From Pseudomonadota bacterium (GTDB lineage Bacteria; Pseudomonadota; Alphaproteobacteria; Caulobacterales; Caulobacteraceae), in contig JAFEEA010000008.1 of assembly GCA_018241335.1 (NCBI GenBank), forward strand, positions 1-41,544: a stretch of 41,544 nt of DNA, given 5' to 3'. The notes below the pieces were generated by a model. The model did not search any database. It was not told the origin of the DNA and saw nothing but the letters and a program-made list of their open reading frames with translations. A program made the translations under genes and the position numbers. Positions 26,930-34,789 of the stretch are shown piece after piece. Every line of letters starts with the position of its first letter. The first letter of the stretch is position 1.

Positions 26930-27373
26930 TCAGTAGCGCCGACGCCCAGGCGCGCGCAGCGCCAGGACCAGGAAGATCGCGCCCAGCAGGATGACCACAA
27001 CGCTGCCGTAGTGCTCCGGCGGATGGTGTCCGTTGGCCGGCGGCGACAGCACCCACCCCTGCAGCGCCATCAGCCCCCGCTCGAGCATCACCAGGACCAG
27101 CATCAACGGAACCAGCGGCCGATAGCGCAGGGCCACCGCCAGCATCGCCAGGCCGAAGGCCAGCTGCGTCGCCCCTTCCCATCGGAACACCGCGACCACC
27201 AGGTCGCGCCGGTTGCCCAGGTCCAGATGGGCGATGCCCACCGCGCCGCCGTCCGGGGCGAAGCTGTGCACCAGGGCGGGCGCGATGGTGAGCGCGGCCA
27301 GGAGCGCCAGGAAGGCCGCCGAGAAGGCCGAGCCCTTGTACTGGTCGTTGTTGGACGGTGGCAGGAGGCTCAT
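26930..27373 (-). CDS. Unrecognised small membrane protein
   Basis: 147 aa with about four transmembrane helices: SAAFLALLAALTIAPALVHS, a segment with WEGATQLAFGLAMLAVA, PLMLVLVMLERGLMAL, and VVVILLGAIFLVLALRA at the C-terminus. No catalytic motif is visible, and I do not recognise the family. ATG 27373 is used; the frame is open upstream but that part looks non-coding. It is divergent from the GST-like gene and shares the copy-3 operator region. It converges on the dehalogenase with a 12-bp gap. Confidence 0.65.
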   Translation of the reverse strand: MSLLPPSNNDQYKGSAFSAAFLALLAALTIAPALVHSFAPDGGAVGIAHLDLGNRRDLVVAVFRWEGATQLAFGLAMLAVALRYRPLVPLMLVLVMLERGLMALQGWVLSPPANGHHPPEHYGSVVVILLGAIFLVLALRAPGRRRY

Positions 27374-27442
27374 GGTTCCGGTCCCCGGCGCCCGCCGCCC
27401 GGTCGCGGCGATTGACGTCGCCGCCACGGCGGGGCATGATTT

Positions 27443-27459
27443 TGGCAACTACAGTGCCA
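27443..27459. promoter_or_regulatory. Palindromic operator, copy 3, in the divergent GST/membrane-protein gap
   Basis: A perfect TGGCA-ACTACAG-TGCCA between the starts at 27373 (minus) and 27516 (plus). The arms and N7 spacing equal copy 1. It may regulate either or both genes. Confidence 0.6.
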
Positions 27460-27515
27460 TTACAAGGCGCACGGATCAAGGCGGCCTGGATCGGCCGCGC
27501 TCGGGAGGTCGACCG

Positions 27516-28571
27516 ATGGGACAGGCGCAAGCGACGCAGACTCGGGACGAAGGCCGGATCGCACTGAGCGGATCACCCGGCTCGCCCTACACCCGCAAGA
27601 TGCTGGCCGTGCTGCGCTATCGCCGCATCCCCTACCGCCTTCTGAATGGCGGCGCGGGCCGAACGCCCGAGGGCATGCCCAAGCCCAAGGTCCAACTCCT
27701 GCCGACCTTCTACCTGCCCAATGCGGCTGGCGATCTGGAGGCCGTGGTCGACTCGACCCCGATCATCACGCGCCTCGAACGCGAGTTCGAGGGCCGCAAC
27801 CTCATCCCGCAGGACCCCGCCCTCGCCTTCCTCGACGCCCTGATCGAGGACTACGCCGACGAGTGGCTGACCAAGGCGATGTTCCACTACCGCTGGGCCT
27901 TCCAGGACGACGTCGACCGCGCCGCGGCGGTCCTGCCCTGCTGGGCGGACATCAGCGCGCCGGACGCCGAGATCGCCGCCCGCAGCAAGATGTTCTCCGA
28001 GCGCCAGATCGGCCGGCTCTACGTCGTCGGCTCGAACGCCGTGACCGGACCCGTGATCGAGGCCAGCTATCGGCGATTCCTGGAAGCGTTCGACGCGCAC
28101 CTGAAGACCTCGCCATTCCTGCTGGGCGGACGGCCGGGGGCGGGTGACTTCGCGGTCTACGGCCAGTTGACCCAGCTCGCCCAGTTCGACCCGACGCCCA
28201 TGGCCCTGACCCTGAAGGTCGCGCCGCGGGTCTATGCCTGGGTCAGCCTGATGGAGGACCAGTCCGGCCTGGAACCCAAGGCGTCCGACTGGGTCGCGCC
28301 GGACGCGGTTCCCGCGACGCTGAAGGCGCTGCTGGCGGAGATCGGTCGGGTCTATCCGCCGGTCATGCTGGCCAACGCCAAGGCCCTGATGTCCGGCGCC
28401 GAGACGGTGGAAACGGTGGTCGACGGCCGGCCGTGGAGCCAGTCGCCCTTTCCCTACCAGGGCAAGTGCCTGCAATGGCTTCGCGAACAGCACGCCGCGC
28501 TGCCGCCCGCCAGCCGGGCGCTCATTGATCCCCTGATGGCCGAGAGCGGGTGCGCCGCCCTCTTCGCCTGA
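27516..28571 (+). CDS. Glutathione S-transferase-like protein, C-terminally extended
   Basis: 351 aa. The N-terminal thioredoxin-like domain (about 14-90) has the GST start ALSGSPGSPYTRKMLAVLRY and the conserved cis-Pro/STPII segment (VVDSTPIITRLE). A helical GST C-terminal domain follows, with PFLLGGRPGAGDFAVYGQLTQL. About 90 further residues after that are longer than a usual GST (about 210 aa). ATG 27516 follows GGGAGGT. It could conjugate or reductively dehalogenate a xenobiotic, but that is inference from the dehalogenase and shared operator. Confidence 0.75.
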   Translation: MGQAQATQTRDEGRIALSGSPGSPYTRKMLAVLRYRRIPYRLLNGGAGRTPEGMPKPKVQLLPTFYLPNAAGDLEAVVDSTPIITRLEREFEGRNLIPQDPALAFLDALIEDYADEWLTKAMFHYRWAFQDDVDRAAAVLPCWADISAPDAEIAARSKMFSERQIGRLYVVGSNAVTGPVIEASYRRFLEAFDAHLKTSPFLLGGRPGAGDFAVYGQLTQLAQFDPTPMALTLKVAPRVYAWVSLMEDQSGLEPKASDWVAPDAVPATLKALLAEIGRVYPPVMLANAKALMSGAETVETVVDGRPWSQSPFPYQGKCLQWLREQHAALPPASRALIDPLMAESGCAALFA

Positions 28572-28589
28572 CGCAAGACTGATGCCGGC

Positions 28590-29213
28590 CTAGGCTGGAG
28601 TCGCCACGCCCCACTCGCTCCAGCCGACGACCCTGGGCGTGCGCGGCAGGTACATCGACTGCAGGTCCTGCAATTTGAACCCCGCCGAGGCGACGGAGGA
28701 GCCGATGGGGCGGGTCAGGTGGCAGCCGCCCGCCAATCGCTTCCAGATCGGTTCGATACGCCCCTGCCAGCGGGCGACTCCGGCGTCGGGCGCAAGGCCA
28801 TGCTCGCAGAACAGGAAGCGCCCGCCAGGCTTGAGCACGCGCCGCGCCTCGGCCAAGGCGGCCGGCGGCGTGTGCACCGAACACAGGGTGAAGGTGCAGA
28901 CCACGGTGTCGAAGGCGCCGGCCTCGAACGGCAGCGACTCCGCGGTTCCCTCGACCACGTCGACCGCCAGGCCGTCGGGCCGCGGCGCCTGTTCAGCGCG
29001 GGCGCGCAATTCGGCCGACGGGTCGACGCCCACGACCGAGGCGACGTTGGCCGCGTCGTAGAATCCGAGATTGAGGCCGCCTCCGATGCCGAGTTCGAGC
29101 ACCTTCCCCGTGGCGAGGGGCACGACCTTCGCCCGCTGCTTCATGATCGCCGGCGAGGCGCAGGCGCAGCCGATCAGGCGGGGCATGATGTGACGATCAT
29201 AGAAGGAGGTCAT
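28590..29213 (-). CDS. SAM-dependent class I methyltransferase
   Basis: 207 aa. Motif I VLELGIGGGLNLGFY, motif II VVGVDPS, and post-I VEGTAESLPFEAGAFDTVVCTFTLCSV are clear. ARRVLKPGGRFLFCEHG follows. This matches the UbiE/phosphatidylethanolamine-methyltransferase-like group, but the substrate is unknown. The N-terminus MPRLIGCACASPAI carries two Cys. ATG 29213 follows GGAG. It converges on the GST-like gene with an 18-bp gap. Confidence 0.85.
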   Translation of the reverse strand: MTSFYDRHIMPRLIGCACASPAIMKQRAKVVPLATGKVLELGIGGGLNLGFYDAANVASVVGVDPSAELRARAEQAPRPDGLAVDVVEGTAESLPFEAGAFDTVVCTFTLCSVHTPPAALAEARRVLKPGGRFLFCEHGLAPDAGVARWQGRIEPIWKRLAGGCHLTRPIGSSVASAGFKLQDLQSMYLPRTPRVVGWSEWGVATPA

Positions 29214-29402
29214 AGGCCGCGCTCCGCGATCTCGAGTTGCGGACCCGAAGCTGACCTGGCGCTGGCGACTGGCATTGTGCGGACCCCTCCCCGGGCCGGG
29301 CTCGATCCTAGCCCAGGGTGAGCGCGCGCGCACGCGGCGTCCGACGGCGCCTGGTTGCGCGATCCGGACAAAGATGGTCGATCAGGGCGAGGGAAAACGG
29401 GC

Positions 29403-29960
29403 ATGGGCTTCGGAGCCATCATTCTGGTCGGCGGCGCCTCCTCGCGCATGGGAGCGGACAAAGCGGCGCTCGACTGGGGTGGCCGGCGGGCCGTCGATCG
29501 GGTCGCCGACCTGGCGCGGGAAGCCGGGGCCGGACTGGTGCTGACCGCGGGGGGCGACTACGGGCTGCCCTTCGTGCCGGACCCCAGCCCTCAGGCTGGC
29601 CCCGTGGCGGGCATCATGGCGGCGGCGCCTGTGTTCAGAGATGCGGGGCTCGATCGCGCGCTGGTCCTGGCCGTCGATGCGCCGACCTTGGGTCGCGCGG
29701 ACGTGGCGCCGCTGCTGGACGTCCCCGGGGCGGGCGCCGCCTATGAGGGCTTTCCCCTGCCGGCGGTGATCTCCATGGCCCTCCTTCCGGACGACGCCGA
29801 CCCCGACTGGCCGCTTCGTCGGTTGGTCGAGCGGGCGCGCCTGGCGACCCTGCCCTGTCCGCCGGGACTGGCTGGCCGCCTTCGCGGCGCCAACACGCCG
29901 GAAGAACGCGAAGCCCTCCTGGCCGCATGGCGGCAGGGCGGAGATTCGCCTCGGTCTTAG
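29403..29960 (+). CDS. mobA: Molybdenum cofactor guanylyltransferase
   Basis: A MobA-type nucleotidyltransferase of 185 aa that attaches GMP to molybdopterin, needed for the bis-MGD cofactor of the nitrate reductase at 37817-40486. The G-loop is [14 protein letters not shown] (8-21). [10 protein letters not shown] has the metal-binding Asp in the usual place. GPVAGIMAA is the conserved central loop. ATG 29403 is preceded by GAGGG. It sits directly before nasT, so the nitrate locus supplies part of its own cofactor route. Confidence 0.88.
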   Translation: MGFGAIILVGGASSRMGADKAALDWGGRRAVDRVADLAREAGAGLVLTAGGDYGLPFVPDPSPQAGPVAGIMAAAPVFRDAGLDRALVLAVDAPTLGRADVAPLLDVPGAGAAYEGFPLPAVISMALLPDDADPDWPLRRLVERARLATLPCPPGLAGRLRGANTPEEREALLAAWRQGGDSPRS

Positions 29961-29997
29961 GCGCCGGGCGCCCCGGAGAAGGCATCGGGCCCTACTC

Positions 29998-30028
29998 TTG
30001 ACTGGGGCCGCCTCGCCAACGCTATTCG
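29998..30028 (+). promoter_or_regulatory. Candidate promoter of nasT-nasS
   Basis: TTGACT at 29998-30003 and GCTATTCG at 30021-30028. The latter fits the first half of the Caulobacter -10 (GCTANAWC), but spacing is slightly long. A small hairpin, ACCGC-TTA-GCGGT at 30041-30053, lies just before the nasT ATG. Confidence 0.35.
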
Positions 30029-30061
30029 GCGACCGCCGCAACCGCTTAGCGGTCAACGCCC

Positions 30062-30640
30062 ATGCGCGTGCTACTCATCGATCCAGATCCGGCCCGCGCC
30101 GCCCTAGTCGCCGAGGGCTTGGAGGGCATCCGCCCTCTGGAAGTGCGCCAGACCGCGGTGCTGGAAGAGACCGAGATCGCCGCCTTCGCGCCCGACGTGG
30201 TCGTGATCGCCTGCGACAGCCCCGACCGCGACACCCTGGAGAGCCTGCGCGAGGCCACCGCCGCCAACCCGCGTCCCGTCGTGATGTTCACCGACCGCTC
30301 CGCTCCGGGCCTGGCCGAGGCCGCCGTGCAGGCCGGTGTGGCCGCCTATGTGGTGGACGGCCTGGCGGCCGGACGCGTGCGGCCGGTGCTGGAGGTGGCC
30401 ATGAGCCGTTTCGAGCTGATGCAGGGCCTGCGGGCCGACCTCGCCAAGGCCAAGGCCGACCTCGCCTCGCGCAAGGTCATCGATCGCGCCAAGGGACTGC
30501 TGATGAAGGAACGCGGCCTGGACGAGGAGGCGGCCTACCGCGTGCTGCGCAAACTGGCCATGGACGCCGGCCGGCCGATCGGCGCCGTCGCCGCCGACCT
30601 GGTCGCCTTCGCCAATGTGCTCAAGGGCAAGGACGAATGA
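30062..30640 (+). CDS. nasT: ANTAR-domain antiterminator (NasT)
   Basis: 192 aa. The N-terminal receiver-like fold (1 to about 115) lacks a standard phospho-acceptor context: the site reads VVIACDSP. The C-terminal ANTAR domain is at about 135-185 (KVIDRAKGLLMKERGLDEEAAYRVLRKLAMD), with the three-helix A-R-G-L pattern. NasT binds a two-hairpin RNA and prevents termination at the nitrate operon leader. The RNA target lies at 32051-32106. It overlaps nasS by 4 bp, the usual nasT-nasS pairing. Confidence 0.93.
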   Translation: MRVLLIDPDPARAALVAEGLEGIRPLEVRQTAVLEETEIAAFAPDVVVIACDSPDRDTLESLREATAANPRPVVMFTDRSAPGLAEAAVQAGVAAYVVDGLAAGRVRPVLEVAMSRFELMQGLRADLAKAKADLASRKVIDRAKGLLMKERGLDEEAAYRVLRKLAMDAGRPIGAVAADLVAFANVLKGKDE

Positions 30641-31929
30641 CCGTTTCGCCGACCACGCTCGAGCGCACTGACCTGCGCCTGGGGTTCATCCCCCTGAACG
30701 ACGCCGCACCGCTGATCGCGGCGAAGGCCAAGGGCTTCTTCGCCGGCGAGGGGCTGGACGTGGCCCTGGCGCGGGAGGCCTCGTGGGCCAACATCCGCGA
30801 CAAGGTGCAGGTGGGGCTGCTGGACGGCGCCCACATGCTGGCGCCCTTGCCGATCGCCTGCACCCTGGGCCTCAGCGGTCCGGCGACACCGATGATCGCG
30901 CCCTTTTGCCTGAACCTGAACGGCAGCGCGATCACGGTCTCGACCGCCCTGGCCCAGGCGATGCGCGACGCCGATCCCGCCGGCATGGCCCAGCGGCCGC
31001 GCACGGCCCGCCCGCTGCGCGCCGTGATCGAGGCGCGAAAGGCGGCCGGACTGCCGCCCCTGACCTTCGCGGTGGTGTTTCCTTACTCGATGCACAACTA
31101 CGAGCTCCGCTACTGGCTGGCGGAGGCGGGCATCGATCCGGACCGGGACCTGCGGCTGGTGATCACGCCCCCGCCCCGCATGGCCCAGCGCCTTGCCTCC
31201 GGCGAGGTCGACGGCTTCTGCGTCACCGCCCCCTGGAACGCCCTGGCCGTGGCCGAGGGAACGGGCGAGATCGTCACCTATGCGTCGGAGATCTGGCGCG
31301 TCGGTCCCGACAAGGTGCTGGGCCTGACCGCGGACTGGGCCCGGCGAAACCCCAACACCTTGCAGGCGCTCCTGCGGGCCCTGTTGCGGGCCGCCGTCTG
31401 GTGCGACGAGCCGCAGAACCGGGCCGAACTCGCCGCCCTGCTGGCCGGTCAAGCCTATCTGAACGCTCCGGTCGAGGTGGTCAGCCAGTCCCTGGTCGGA
31501 TCGCCGCCCTATTCGGCGGACGAACCGGGCGAGGCCTCGCTCGACTACATGATCTACCACCGCTACGCGGCCAGCTTCCCCTGGCGCAGCCACGCGGTGT
31601 GGTTCCTGACCCAGATGCTGCGCTGGGGCCAGATCGGCGACGACGTCGACATTCCCGCCGTGGCCGAGGCGGTCTATCGGCCGGATCTCTTCCGTCCCGC
31701 CGCGGCGGCCCTGGGCGATGGAGCCCCGCTGGTCGACGAGAAGGTGGAAGGCGCCCACGCCGGACCCTGGCAGCTGGACGAAGCCACCCATCCCGTCCGC
31801 ATGGCGCCCGACCTTTTCTTCGACGGCCGCCTGTTCGACGCCGCCCAGCCGCGGCGCTACGCGGCCGGGTTCGAGATCGGGCGATACGCCCCAGACACCC
31901 CAAGACCGGGTTCCGCGCCCAAAATCTAG
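30637..31929 (+). CDS. nasS: Cytoplasmic nitrate sensor NasS
   Basis: 430 aa related to the NrtA/NasF nitrate-binding proteins but without a signal peptide, as expected for a sensor. It starts LRLGFIPLNDAAPLIAAKAK. VGLLDGAHMLAPLPIA and NLNGSAITVS match the nitrate-binding fold; TFAVVFPYSMHNYELRYWL and GFCVTAPWNALAV follow. In the described NasST systems NasS holds NasT in an inactive complex and releases it on binding nitrate. ATG 30637 overlaps the nasT stop. Confidence 0.92.
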   Translation: MTVSPTTLERTDLRLGFIPLNDAAPLIAAKAKGFFAGEGLDVALAREASWANIRDKVQVGLLDGAHMLAPLPIACTLGLSGPATPMIAPFCLNLNGSAITVSTALAQAMRDADPAGMAQRPRTARPLRAVIEARKAAGLPPLTFAVVFPYSMHNYELRYWLAEAGIDPDRDLRLVITPPPRMAQRLASGEVDGFCVTAPWNALAVAEGTGEIVTYASEIWRVGPDKVLGLTADWARRNPNTLQALLRALLRAAVWCDEPQNRAELAALLAGQAYLNAPVEVVSQSLVGSPPYSADEPGEASLDYMIYHRYAASFPWRSHAVWFLTQMLRWGQIGDDVDIPAVAEAVYRPDLFRPAAAALGDGAPLVDEKVEGAHAGPWQLDEATHPVRMAPDLFFDGRLFDAAQPRRYAAGFEIGRYAPDTPRPGSAPKI

Positions 31930-32050
31930 GCGCGTTGCTGCACCGCAACCGAACATGACGCCCTGAAAATGGGCGCTGCCCATGGGCGGAGGGACGATCC
32001 ATTCACGGCGCTTGTTGCGACGCAGCGCGGCTGGTTGGCTGATCCTCGAA

Positions 32051-32106
32051 GCGAGGCAACGGCGTCTCGCGTGGCCGAGAGGCCAACGTCGGCGACGGCG
32101 CCGACG
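32051..32106 (+). ncRNA. ANTAR-type leader RNA: tandem hexaloop hairpins
   Basis: Hairpin P1 at 32051-32070: GCGAGGC / GTCTCGC (one G-T pair) closing the loop AACGGC, with A at loop position 1 and G at 4, the ANTAR rule. Hairpin P2 at 32087-32106: CGTCGGC / GCCGACG closing GACGGC, with G at position 4 but G at position 1. Between them a small stem GGCC-GAGA-GGCC (32073-32084). P2 ends 17 nt before the terminator at 32124. This is the layout of a NasT target. Confidence 0.7.
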
Positions 32107-32123
32107 ATCACAGAGGGACAATG

Positions 32124-32160
32124 GCGTCCGAGCGGGTTCACCCCCGCCCGGGCGCTTTTT
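32124..32160 (+). terminator. Intrinsic terminator (attenuator) of the nitrate operon leader
   Basis: A 13-position stem, GCGTCCGAGCGGG with CCCGCCCGGGCGC, one mismatch and one G-T pair, loop TTCACC, followed by TTTTT at 32156-32160 and more T after CG. It ends 32 bp before the porin ATG, so transcription into the operon must read through it. A frame starting at 32121 lies within it and is not the porin start. Confidence 0.88.
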
Positions 32161-32192
32161 CGTTTTGGGCCTTCGGGTCCGTTGGAGAGCGG

Positions 32193-33485
32193 ATGAGCGC
32201 AATCTCTCGAACCCTGGGGACCCTTGGCCTTGGCCTGTGCGCCGCGGGCGCGGCAGGTTCCGCCTTGGCGGCGCAGACCCCGGCCGCGCCCGCCGACCCC
32301 ATCGCGGCCATCGCCGCGGGCAAGCCGATCCTGGAGGTCCGCGCGCGCTACGAGGATGTCGACCAGGCCAACCTGGCTAACGGCGCCCAGGCCTTCACGG
32401 TGCGCACGCGCCTGGGCTGGGAGACCGCATCCTGGCAGGGCTTCAAGGCGCTGGTGGAGGTGGAGAACGTCGCCCATCTGGACGAGGGGCACTTCAACGT
32501 CGCCGTACCGGGCGGCGCCAGCCTGAACGGCCAGACCCAGTACCCCATCATCAACGACCCCAAGGTCACCGAGCTCAACCGCGCCCAGCTCACCTGGACC
32601 GCCTCGCCGCACTTCAGCGTCACCGCGGGGCGCCAGCGCATCCTGGTCGATGACCAGCGTTTCGTCGGCAATGTCGGCTGGCGCCAGGACGAGCAGACCT
32701 TCGACGCCGCCCGGGCCGACGTGAAGTACGGCGCCTTCCAGGCCACCTACGCCTATGTCTTCCACGTCAACCGCATCTTCGGACAGAGCCTCGACTGGCG
32801 TTCCGACAGTCACCTGCTGAACTTCAGCGTTACCCCCGACCCGCGGCTGAAGGTCGAGGGATTCGTCTACGCCCTGGACTTCGGCAACGCCGCCGTCAGC
32901 TCCACCCTGACGCGGGGCGTCCGCTTAAGCGGCAAGGCCCCGGCCGGGCCTCTGAAGCTCAGCTATGACGCCACCTGGGCGCGCCAGGGCGCCTATGGGA
33001 ACAACCCCGCCAGCTTCGGTCTCGACTACTGGCAGGCCTCCGCCACCGCGACCTGGAAGCGCGTCACGGTGCGCGGCGACTACGAGCAGCTCGACGGCGA
33101 CGGGACGCGCGGCTTCATCACGCCGCTGGCCACCACCCACGGCTTCCAGGGCTGGGCCGACGCCTTCGCCGCCGTCGGCGGCAACAAGACCGGCGTCGAC
33201 GGGATCAAGGACTTCAACGTCAGCCTGGCGGTCCGGCCGAACCTCAAGCTGCCGTTCCTGCCCAACCCCGAGTTCCTGGTCCGCCGCTACGATTTCTGGG
33301 CCGAGCGCACGGGCGCCAAGATCGCCGGCGAGTGGGACGCCCAGGTGCAGAGCGCCCTGACCCCCAAGCTCACCGCGGCCCTCAAGTACGCCGCCTTCAC
33401 CCGGCACGCCGCCGTTCCCCTCGGCACGACCCTCACCCCGCCCTCGCGGACGAAGGTCTGGCTCTCCCTCGAATTCAAACTCTGA
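32193..33485 (+). CDS. Outer-membrane porin, alginate-export-like
   Basis: 430 aa, first gene after the attenuator. A signal peptide ends about residue 27 (SALAAQ), and the mature protein is rich in beta-strand repeats ending with a Phe-x-Leu-type terminus (LEFKL). ARYEDVDQAN, TRLGWETASW and GRQRILVDDQRFVGNVGWRQ resemble the alginate-export porin family often found beside nitrate genes. It probably lets nitrate cross the outer membrane. ATG 32193 has GGAG five bases upstream. Confidence 0.8.
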   Translation: MSAISRTLGTLGLGLCAAGAAGSALAAQTPAAPADPIAAIAAGKPILEVRARYEDVDQANLANGAQAFTVRTRLGWETASWQGFKALVEVENVAHLDEGHFNVAVPGGASLNGQTQYPIINDPKVTELNRAQLTWTASPHFSVTAGRQRILVDDQRFVGNVGWRQDEQTFDAARADVKYGAFQATYAYVFHVNRIFGQSLDWRSDSHLLNFSVTPDPRLKVEGFVYALDFGNAAVSSTLTRGVRLSGKAPAGPLKLSYDATWARQGAYGNNPASFGLDYWQASATATWKRVTVRGDYEQLDGDGTRGFITPLATTHGFQGWADAFAAVGGNKTGVDGIKDFNVSLAVRPNLKLPFLPNPEFLVRRYDFWAERTGAKIAGEWDAQVQSALTPKLTAALKYAAFTRHAAVPLGTTLTPPSRTKVWLSLEFKL

Positions 33486-33508
33486 CCCCACCGCAAGGAG
33501 CGTTCCCC

Positions 33509-34735
33509 ATGAGCGTGAAGAGCTTCCTGAAGTCCGGGCACATGCCCACCCTGTTCTCGGCCTTCCTCTATTTCGACCTGAGTTTCATGGTCTGGGTCCT
33601 GCTTGGCCCCCTGGGCGTGGCGATCTCAAAGAGCCTGCATCTGGACGCCGCGCAGAAGGGCCTGATGGTGGCGACCCCGCTGCTGGCCGGCGCCTTCCTG
33701 CGGGTCGTGTTCGGCGTCCTGGTCGACCACATCGGGCCAAAGCGCACCGGCCTGATCGGCCAGCTGGTCGTCCTGGCGGGCCTCGGCCTCGCCTGGTACC
33801 TGGGCGTCCACAGCTACAGCCAGGTGCTGATGCTGGCCCTGGTCCTGGGCGTCGCCGGCGCCTCCTTCGCCGTCGCCCTGCCGCTGGCCTCGCGCTGGTA
33901 TCCGCCGGAACAGCAGGGCCTCGCCCTCGGCATCGCCGGGGCCGGCAACTCCGGCACGGCCCTGGCCGCCCTCTTCGCGCCGAGCCTGGCCAAGGCCTAC
34001 GGCTGGACCAATGTCATCGGCCTGGCCGCCCTCCCGCTGCTGGTCGCGCTTGTCGTCTATGTGATCTTCGCCAAGGACGCCCCGAACCGCCCGCCGGCCA
34101 AGAAGGCGTCGGAGTACCTGAACGTCCTCAAGCAGGCCGACTGCTGGTGGCTGATGCTGCTCTACGGCGTCACCTTCGGCGGGTTCTCGGGCCTGGCCTC
34201 CTCCCTGACCATCTACTTCAATGGCGAGTACCACCTGGACCCGGTGATCGCCGGCTTCTTCACCGCGGCCTGCGTGTTCGCCGGATCGGCGGTGCGGCCG
34301 GTGGGCGGCGCCCTGGCCGACCGGCTGGGCGGGGTCAACACCCTGACCTCGGTCTACGGCGTCGCCGCCGTCGCCCTGGTCTGCGCCAGCTTCCACCTGG
34401 CCGGCCCCGCCGTCGCCCTCGCCGTCCTGCTGGTGGCGATGATGGCGCTGGGCATGGGCAATGGCGCGGTCTTCCAGCTCGCGCCCCAGCGGTTCGGCAA
34501 GGAGATCGGCGTGGTCACGGGCCTCGTCGGCGCCATGGGCGGCATCGGCGGCTTCTATCTGGCCTCGACCCTGGGCCTCGCCAAGCAGGTCACCGGCAGC
34601 TTCCAGCCCGGCTTCCTGGGCTTCGCCGCCCTGGCCATCGGCGCCCAGGTGGCCCTGCTGACCCTCAAGGGCCGCTGGCGCGCCGTCAGGCCGACCCTCG
34701 GCGCCCGGGACGAAGCCGTCCCGGTCCGCGTCTGA
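33509..34735 (+). CDS. NarK-type nitrate/nitrite MFS transporter
   Basis: A 12-helix major facilitator of 408 aa. The nitrate signatures are present: AGAGNSGTALAALFAPSLA in helix 5 and GNGAVFQLAPQRF in helix 11, plus FDLSFMVWVLLGPLG in helix 1. It resembles the assimilatory NasA/NarK group. No ABC-type nrt transporter is in the window, so this is the likely nitrate importer. Its exact mode (H+ symport or nitrate/nitrite exchange) is not shown. ATG 33509 follows AAGGAG. Confidence 0.92.
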   Translation: MSVKSFLKSGHMPTLFSAFLYFDLSFMVWVLLGPLGVAISKSLHLDAAQKGLMVATPLLAGAFLRVVFGVLVDHIGPKRTGLIGQLVVLAGLGLAWYLGVHSYSQVLMLALVLGVAGASFAVALPLASRWYPPEQQGLALGIAGAGNSGTALAALFAPSLAKAYGWTNVIGLAALPLLVALVVYVIFAKDAPNRPPAKKASEYLNVLKQADCWWLMLLYGVTFGGFSGLASSLTIYFNGEYHLDPVIAGFFTAACVFAGSAVRPVGGALADRLGGVNTLTSVYGVAAVALVCASFHLAGPAVALAVLLVAMMALGMGNGAVFQLAPQRFGKEIGVVTGLVGAMGGIGGFYLASTLGLAKQVTGSFQPGFLGFAALAIGAQVALLTLKGRWRAVRPTLGARDEAVPVRV

Positions 34736-34789
34736 ACCCTCGCCTCTCTGTCCCTGAAGTCCCCTCGCGTCCCCAAGGAGCAACCGACC

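Noticed and set aside
8943..28571. Integrated genomic island at tRNA-Thr
   Set aside because: No integrase, transposase or repeat of the tRNA 3' end was seen, and base composition looks like the flanks.
32121..32192. Upstream ATG for the porin at 32121
   Set aside because: It lies in the attenuator stem and has no SD; ATG 32193 has GGAG and starts the signal peptide.
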